Below are positions 6,099 through 10,747 of a stretch of 10,747 bases of DNA, one piece after another; positions within the stretch are counted from its first letter, which is position 1, and every line of letters starts with the position of its first letter. The translations under genes were made by a program, and so were the position numbers. The DNA is taken from contig CAMCTL010000124.1 in the NCBI GenBank assembly GCA_945878515.1, forward strand, positions 1-10,747. Reading direction: 5' to 3'. The stretch is from Flavobacterium psychrophilum. GTDB taxonomy: Bacteria; Bacteroidota; Bacteroidia; Flavobacteriales; Flavobacteriaceae. The notes below the pieces were generated by a model. That model worked only from the letters and a program-made list of their open reading frames with translations, ran no database searches and had not been told where the DNA came from.

Positions 6099-8051
6099 TT
6101 AATTTTGTAAAGTTTCTAATCCAGATATAAACTCTGACGCTTTAACTGGCTTTGGATAATTAGGATTCCAAGGCATTATTCTACTTTTTGGATAAGACAA
6201 ATACAAAGCTCTTTTAGCTCTTGTTACAGCTACATAAAAGATGTTTTTTTCCTCTGCTAGCGCTTTACCGCCACTATGTTTACTTTTATAGAAAGGTAAT
6301 GAACCATCATCTAAACCTAATACAAATACAATTTCGAACTCTAATCCTTTGGCTAAATGGATAGTACTTAAAACGATACCATCCTCGTCTTTTTCTGGTA
6401 TAATTAAACCTAATGACAATTGTGTTTTAAAATGAGTTAACGATTTTAACTCACTAGGAGTGTTTCTAGCATAAATGCCGTAATACTTTTCAAGTTCTTC
6501 AATGTCAAATCGAATTGCTGTATTTTCATCTATGTGTTTAATTTCATATAATTCATTGGGTTCATTTACTATGGAAATGTTTTCATCTTTAAATAAACTC
6601 TTTATTGGAACTAAAGCTTCTCTTAAATTAAATTTATTCTGATTTTTTAAAATAGTCCAACTCTCTAATAGCAATGTGTAGAATTCTTTGTCCTCTTCGG
6701 TAATAAAATTGTGAATAGATTTTAATTTATCTAGACCATTGAGATTATTGAGGTTTGAAATGTTGCTTGTAATTGAATATATTTCTAGTATTTCAGAAAA
6801 ATGCAAAACATCAGCAGGATTAATTAAAACCCGAAGCCCTAAATCGAAAGTTTTTACTAACTGACTATCAAAAAATAAACTATCACTACCTTTTTTAAGA
6901 TAAGAAGGCAAACCCTCTTGGGTTAAAATTTCTTTAACATTTTTTAATAAATACCTACTTCTTGCTAAAATTGCAATATTCTTGTATGTAATATCATCTC
7001 CAATAAAACCATCCTCTTGATATTTACCTTGTACTAAATATTTTTTTATTTCTTCTACAATAGCATTTGCCTCAGCTTTTTCATCTTCGCAATTGTCAAA
7101 TATTTTAAACTTCCCTGTTACAATTGAATCAGATATTTGCATTGCATCAGCATAAACAGAGTTAGCAACTTCAATTATTTTTTTCGATGATCTATAGTTT
7201 GTGTTTAATTTTTTTGTTTCAGCATTAAAATCTTCAATAAAATTATTTTTCATATATACATAATCAGAACCATTGAAATCATAAAGAGATTGTTTCACAT
7301 CACCAACCATCATTACATTGCTGTGTTCTCCATTACAAATTATCTTTAATAATTCATATTGCGCAAAATTTAAATCTTGTGCTTCATCAATAAATATATA
7401 TTTAAACTGGCTTCTATACAGTTTTGCGATGGCTGGTCTATTTGAAAAAATTTGATAAGCGTAAATTAAAACATCATCAAAATCCATAGCATTTTGAAGT
7501 TTTAAAAGGTCATTGTATTCTCTATACATTTTTTGAATTAATTCTTTTTCAATATCACCATCCAAAAAATCAAATTTCTCAATTCCTTTTAGTTGTTTTT
7601 TCTTTTTACTGATATAGGTAAGTGCATTGCTAATAAAAAGTTGCTTCTCTCTTGCATCTTTATTTTCATAATGTTTTCTTAAGTCCCAATTTTCAGGTTT
7701 TTCGAAAACTTGTATTAATAGATTTGCTCTATCTTCATTTTTTTCAAATATATGCGGTTGCACACTTTTATTAATGGCGTACCCATGACTTTGAATAACC
7801 TCTAAACAAAAACTATGAAAAGTGCCTACAAATGCCCTTTTTTCAATATTTCTTACAACAGATAATCTTTCTTTTAATTCCTCGGCTGCCTTATTTGTAA
7901 AAGTAAGTGCCAAAACATGAAATTTTTCGGTATCATTTTTCAGCAATTCTTTGATTCTTTCTGTAAGTACTCGAGTTTTTCCGCTACCAGCACTTGCCAT
8001 TACCAGCAATGCGCCTTCTTTGTGATTTATTATTTCTTCTTGTATTGTCAT
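6099..8051 (-). CDS. gajB: UvrD/PcrA-like superfamily 1 helicase, GajB-like (Gabija)
   Basis: A 650-residue SF1A helicase with a complete motif set: a shortened Q-motif (Q4), Walker A ASAGSGKT (19-26), Ia LALTFTNKAAEE (48-59), II FIDEAQD (220-226), III VGDVKQSLYDFNGSD (249-263), IV NTNYRSS (283-289), V STIHLAKGLEFE (562-573), VI YVAVTRAKRALYL (606-618). Its start codon overlaps the stop of the upstream OLD-nuclease gene by four bases (ATGA), which implies translational coupling. A UvrD-like helicase directly after a class 2 OLD nuclease is the defining arrangement of Gabija, where GajB associates with GajA and is proposed to sense or process DNA ends. It is longer than the characterised Bacillus cereus GajB (about 494 residues, from memory); the extra length lies mainly between motifs II and V. 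Alone it would be called a generic UvrD helicase; the GajB call comes from the neighbour. No Shine-Dalgarno is visible. Confidence 0.85.
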   Translation of the reverse strand: MTIQEEIINHKEGALLVMASAGSGKTRVLTERIKELLKNDTEKFHVLALTFTNKAAEELKERLSVVRNIEKRAFVGTFHSFCLEVIQSHGYAINKSVQPHIFEKNEDRANLLIQVFEKPENWDLRKHYENKDAREKQLFISNALTYISKKKKQLKGIEKFDFLDGDIEKELIQKMYREYNDLLKLQNAMDFDDVLIYAYQIFSNRPAIAKLYRSQFKYIFIDEAQDLNFAQYELLKIICNGEHSNVMMVGDVKQSLYDFNGSDYVYMKNNFIEDFNAETKKLNTNYRSSKKIIEVANSVYADAMQISDSIVTGKFKIFDNCEDEKAEANAIVEEIKKYLVQGKYQEDGFIGDDITYKNIAILARSRYLLKNVKEILTQEGLPSYLKKGSDSLFFDSQLVKTFDLGLRVLINPADVLHFSEILEIYSITSNISNLNNLNGLDKLKSIHNFITEEDKEFYTLLLESWTILKNQNKFNLREALVPIKSLFKDENISIVNEPNELYEIKHIDENTAIRFDIEELEKYYGIYARNTPSELKSLTHFKTQLSLGLIIPEKDEDGIVLSTIHLAKGLEFEIVFVLGLDDGSLPFYKSKHSGGKALAEEKNIFYVAVTRAKRALYLSYPKSRIMPWNPNYPKPVKASEFISGLETLQN

Positions 8052-9859
8052 GGTAATTCTATTTTTAAATCAGCTGCAATTTTGATGAATAACTCATCTA
8101 TTTTAGGTGGAAAGATAGTTTTGCCATCTATATTTTTATGATTACAAATTTCATTGGCAATACTTTTTGCAAAATCAAATTTATTTTTCCTCATGCAATC
8201 TAATAACGCTCTTTTTACGCCACCATCATTATCGCCTTTATAATTTCTAATACTACCACCTTTCATTTTTTGCTGGTCAAATTCCTCAATAAATTCATTT
8301 GGAAAATATGCTCTACCTTTAAAATTATTTATTGCCTTTTGAATAAATGTGCTATATCCATTATTAACCAAATATTCTTCAAAATCAATATTGTCAAAGA
8401 CAAAAAGCTTATCATAGATTTGTTGATTATCAATTTTATCAATTTGAGATTTAACCTCATTTTCAGCACCATTGTCTCCGTCACTTAAGATAAACCACTT
8501 GATATTTAAAAATTTAGAAAGAACAAGAAATGGAAAATAGTTTTTCCCATTAACGCTCACGAAATTTATACCGTGTTCATAAGGATATTTTCCAGTTTTT
8601 TGGAAATATAGCAATGGTAATGCTTGTTCTTCTGTTGCACCCTCGATTAAAACGATTGCTTTAGAAAACAAAATTTCTCCTCTATTTTGTATAACGAAAT
8701 AATTTAAATCATTGATCACTTCTTTGCCAAAATCCTCTGTAGGTCTATTTTCAATTAACTGCCCAACTTTTAACCCATCACTATCTTTATAAAAATGTCT
8801 TAAATCCATCAAATCGCATTGTGCTGCAACAAATGGCGAATGTGTACTGATGATTTTTTGACCTGGTATTTTTGCTAATTGATGATACAATTGGCGTTGC
8901 GCATTTGGGTGCAAATGTGCTTCGGGTTCTTCTAATGCTAAAATTGGAAAATAAGCTTTTTTGTTGATTTCTTCTTGCCAATAGATAAAAGCATTTAAAG
9001 TTAGCAATGATGCCCAGCTTCTTGTTCCCATTCCATGATATTCCAATGGAAAACTTTGTGTGCCAGAATCATTAAAATTGATATTTAGGTTTCTGCCAAT
9101 ATCTCTTATTTTTTTACTAACTGCCGTAATTTCTACCCCATCTGCAACTCCCGATAAAACCGTTTTATTTAATTCTTTTAGTTTGTCTCTTAATATTTTA
9201 AGATTGTCACTTTTTAAAATGATAAATTCATTGAGTGCATTAATTTGATTTTCTATTGGTGCAATATCCTCAGGTTTTATATCAGGCTTATTGGTCATTT
9301 TTCCTAAAAATGAACTTCTGTCTTTTAAATCTGCCTGAATATCTCTTTGTGCATCTACAAAAATTAATGGTATAGCATCTAATTTTTGAAATCTTTTATC
9401 TTCGTTCGTATCTACTGTCCAATTATCAAATGGCAACCACTCCTTTAAAGTGTATGATTCTTGTTTAAAGGTTTGGTTCAAATTATCAAATTTATACTTT
9501 GTTCTGATTCCTAAAAATTGATAGTCGGCTGTATCGGGTTTAATGTTTCCACTAAATCCGTCAGATTCACGCCAATCTTCATGAAAATCTTGTGTTCTTT
9601 TTCCGTTGTCATCAACAGCAATTATTCTAATATCAATGATAATTTCTTTTTGATAAACATCAACAGTATCATCATCATGCACGTCTTCTCGATTCACAAT
9701 TCTACGGTCTATTCCTAATGCCAAATGCAAAGCCCTTAAAAAAGATGTTTTTCCCGCATTGTTAGCACCAACCAACATGGTTAATTTTGATAAATTAACT
9801 TCTAGATTTTTTATTGCCCTAAAATTAGCAATACGAACTTTGTCTATTAATATTCCCAT
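8048..9859 (-). CDS. gajA: Class 2 OLD-family ATPase/TOPRIM nuclease, GajA-like (Gabija)
   Basis: A 603-residue protein with an ABC/SMC-type ATPase fused to a TOPRIM nuclease. ATPase motifs: Walker A GANNAGKTS (31-39) after the typical OLD start (KVRIANFRAIKNLEV), a signature-like segment GMGTRSWASLL (276-286), Walker B ILALEEPEAHLHP (306-318) and the switch histidine in STHSP (338-342). TOPRIM motifs: VLIEG (E406) and FILSDGD (D460, D462), which should bind the catalytic metals. Size is close to Bacillus cereus GajA (about 578 residues, from memory). In Gabija, GajA forms a tetramer and is a sequence-specific DNA-nicking enzyme held inactive by cellular nucleotides; this is known for the Bacillus protein and inferred here. 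It begins 3 bases after the mod stop codon and overlaps the helicase gene by 4 bases. The alternative, an unrelated OLD-like AAA protein (as in PARIS or retron systems), is less likely given the tandem UvrD helicase. Confidence 0.88.
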   Translation of the reverse strand: MGILIDKVRIANFRAIKNLEVNLSKLTMLVGANNAGKTSFLRALHLALGIDRRIVNREDVHDDDTVDVYQKEIIIDIRIIAVDDNGKRTQDFHEDWRESDGFSGNIKPDTADYQFLGIRTKYKFDNLNQTFKQESYTLKEWLPFDNWTVDTNEDKRFQKLDAIPLIFVDAQRDIQADLKDRSSFLGKMTNKPDIKPEDIAPIENQINALNEFIILKSDNLKILRDKLKELNKTVLSGVADGVEITAVSKKIRDIGRNLNINFNDSGTQSFPLEYHGMGTRSWASLLTLNAFIYWQEEINKKAYFPILALEEPEAHLHPNAQRQLYHQLAKIPGQKIISTHSPFVAAQCDLMDLRHFYKDSDGLKVGQLIENRPTEDFGKEVINDLNYFVIQNRGEILFSKAIVLIEGATEEQALPLLYFQKTGKYPYEHGINFVSVNGKNYFPFLVLSKFLNIKWFILSDGDNGAENEVKSQIDKIDNQQIYDKLFVFDNIDFEEYLVNNGYSTFIQKAINNFKGRAYFPNEFIEEFDQQKMKGGSIRNYKGDNDGGVKRALLDCMRKNKFDFAKSIANEICNHKNIDGKTIFPPKIDELFIKIAADLKIELP

Positions 9860-9862
9860 CGC

Positions 9863-10747
9863 TTAAAATTTGGTGATATCTCTTGGTATTTTCTTAAAAA
9901 TAATGTGATGCTTTGTGATGAAATCTTTAGTAAGCAAACAGTTGTCGGCATAAATAACATACTGCTCGGCTATGGTTTTCATGGTGGCTAAAAAAGCATG
10001 GTCTAAAGTGGTTACTTCGTCTTGTTCGTAATTGAAGTAATACGCTGTGTCATTATGCTTACCCAAGAAATGTTTATTGTCTTTATATTTTGTTCCTGTT
10101 AATGGTGTTTTTGTTTCTGTGTAGAAAACGTACTGGCGAATTTTCTCAATCCCTACAATTTCATTTAGATCACCATTTTCTAAAAATATTGGTTGTCCAA
10201 GAGTATAAAAATCAAAACTGCCTCCTGTACCTTCTTGGTCTAAATAACCATTAATTACCCTCTTAACTCTTTCTGCTGTCACACTCTGTGCATAATCTTC
10301 CATTTCAATTAAAATAAATTTCCGATTGCCACCATCTTCAAAATTAAGGTCTAACGTAGCATGCGCAGTTGATGCAGAACCTGCAAATGAGTCAAGAATT
10401 ATGTCATCTTGTGAGCTTAATGCTCTTAAAATTTCATTAATTAAAGGTAAAGGTTTCGGATAATTGAAAATCTTTTTTGAAAAAATATCATTTAATAATG
10501 TTGTTCCTTTAACAGAATAAAATTCTTTCTCTAACCAAATAGTTGGAATATCACTTCCTACAGTTTGATTTCCGCCAAAAGTCAGGGTTGGGGAATTCGT
10601 GTCTTTACCATTGACTTTCAAAATACCATTTTCAATTTTCTTTATAACGCCCTCTGGTAGGTATTGAATGCTATATTTATTCAAACTGTCTTTTTGACGA
10701 TTAAGGCTAATTTTTATAAAACCCTTTTCCCAGTCACTTAAAAATCT
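9863..10747 (-). CDS. mod: Type III restriction-modification methyltransferase (Mod), C-terminal part
   Basis: The frame is open to the right window edge, giving 294 visible residues; there is no reason to start at the internal TTG at 10682-10684, because the frame continues upstream without a stop. Visible features are IPTIWLEKEF followed by KGTTLLNDIF and NYPKPLPLINEIL (the region of motif X typical of Mod proteins), then motif I DSFAGSAST (visible residues 119-127), which binds S-adenosylmethionine, and FILIEME (about 144-150) as motif II. Type III Mods are beta-class N6-adenine methyltransferases in which the catalytic DPPY motif and the recognition domain precede motif I, so both lie outside the window. 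The expected partner is the Res subunit at 3480-6095, but two Gabija-like genes separate them. The C-terminal 120 residues have no motif I can name. Confidence 0.88.
   Translation of the reverse strand, partial: RFLSDWEKGFIKISLNRQKDSLNKYSIQYLPEGVIKKIENGILKVNGKDTNSPTLTFGGNQTVGSDIPTIWLEKEFYSVKGTTLLNDIFSKKIFNYPKPLPLINEILRALSSQDDIILDSFAGSASTAHATLDLNFEDGGNRKFILIEMEDYAQSVTAERVKRVINGYLDQEGTGGSFDFYTLGQPIFLENGDLNEIVGIEKIRQYVFYTETKTPLTGTKYKDNKHFLGKHNDTAYYFNYEQDEVTTLDHAFLATMKTIAEQYVIYADNCLLTKDFITKHHIIFKKIPRDITKF

Larger units (their letters stand above)
3480..10747 (-). other. Composite defence operon: mod - gajA-like - gajB-like - res
   Basis: Four minus-strand genes with junctions of +3, -4 and +3 bases form one apparent transcription unit whose promoter lies beyond the right edge. 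The outer two genes are the two subunits of a type III restriction-modification system and the inner two are the two subunits of Gabija. No regulator gene and no internal promoter are visible between them. Transcription probably ends in the gene-free stretch below 3480, but I see no convincing intrinsic terminator there. Confidence 0.8.

Noticed and set aside
9863..10684. Mod gene starting at position 10684
   Set aside because: The codon there is TTG and the frame continues without a stop to the window edge with plausible protein sequence; a Mod also needs its DPPY and recognition regions upstream, so this is a partial gene, not a short one.
3480..10747. BREX, DISARM or Zorya type system
   Set aside because: None of their marker genes (PglZ, BrxC, DrmA/DrmB, ZorA/ZorB) is present; the four proteins are fully explained as Mod, Res and the Gabija pair.

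Overview
This is an AT-rich window from a member of the Bacteroidota, most likely Flavobacteriia (a Flavobacterium-like genome). The reasons are the low-GC coding style, Bacteroidota-type promoters (TTG, 19 bases, TAnnTTTG), no Shine-Dalgarno sequence ahead of the start codons I inspected, and protein types common in that class (GYF_2-domain membrane protein, DnaQ/GIY-YIG fusion). Every gene I can support is on the minus strand, so transcription runs from the right edge to the left edge.

Right two thirds (about 3480-10747): a compact four-gene defence operon. In transcription order it holds the C-terminal part of a type III restriction-modification methyltransferase (Mod, cut by the right edge), a class 2 OLD-family ATPase/TOPRIM nuclease (GajA-like), a UvrD-like helicase (GajB-like), and a type III restriction subunit (Res: ResIII helicase plus PD-(D/E)xK nuclease). 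The junctions are a 3-base gap, a 4-base ATGA overlap and a 3-base gap, so the four genes are almost certainly co-transcribed. OLD nuclease plus UvrD helicase is the Gabija gene pair. Here it sits between mod and res, so two defence systems appear nested in one operon: self/non-self discrimination by methylation (Mod/Res) and a DNA-sensing nuclease/helicase (Gabija).

Middle (2992-3479): a gene-free stretch with two unusual parts. One is a highly regular array of eight 9-base half-sites, TGCATTYTA or its complement, ordered forward-forward-reverse-reverse twice (3103-3211). The other is a G-richer stretch of unknown nature running up to the end of res (about 3253-3479).

Left third: a DEDDh exonuclease fused to a GIY-YIG nuclease domain (1621-2991); a MITE-like nest of inverted repeats (1303-1578) whose two outer hairpins carry 10-base loops complementary at 9 of 10 positions; a small GYF_2-domain membrane protein with a long coiled coil and a good promoter (452-1174); a 7-base tandem repeat that starts in its stop codon; and the N-terminus of a large transglutaminase-family (DUF2126-type) protein cut by the left edge. 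These look like ordinary chromosomal genes flanking the defence operon. No tRNA, rRNA, CRISPR array, transposase or integrase was seen.
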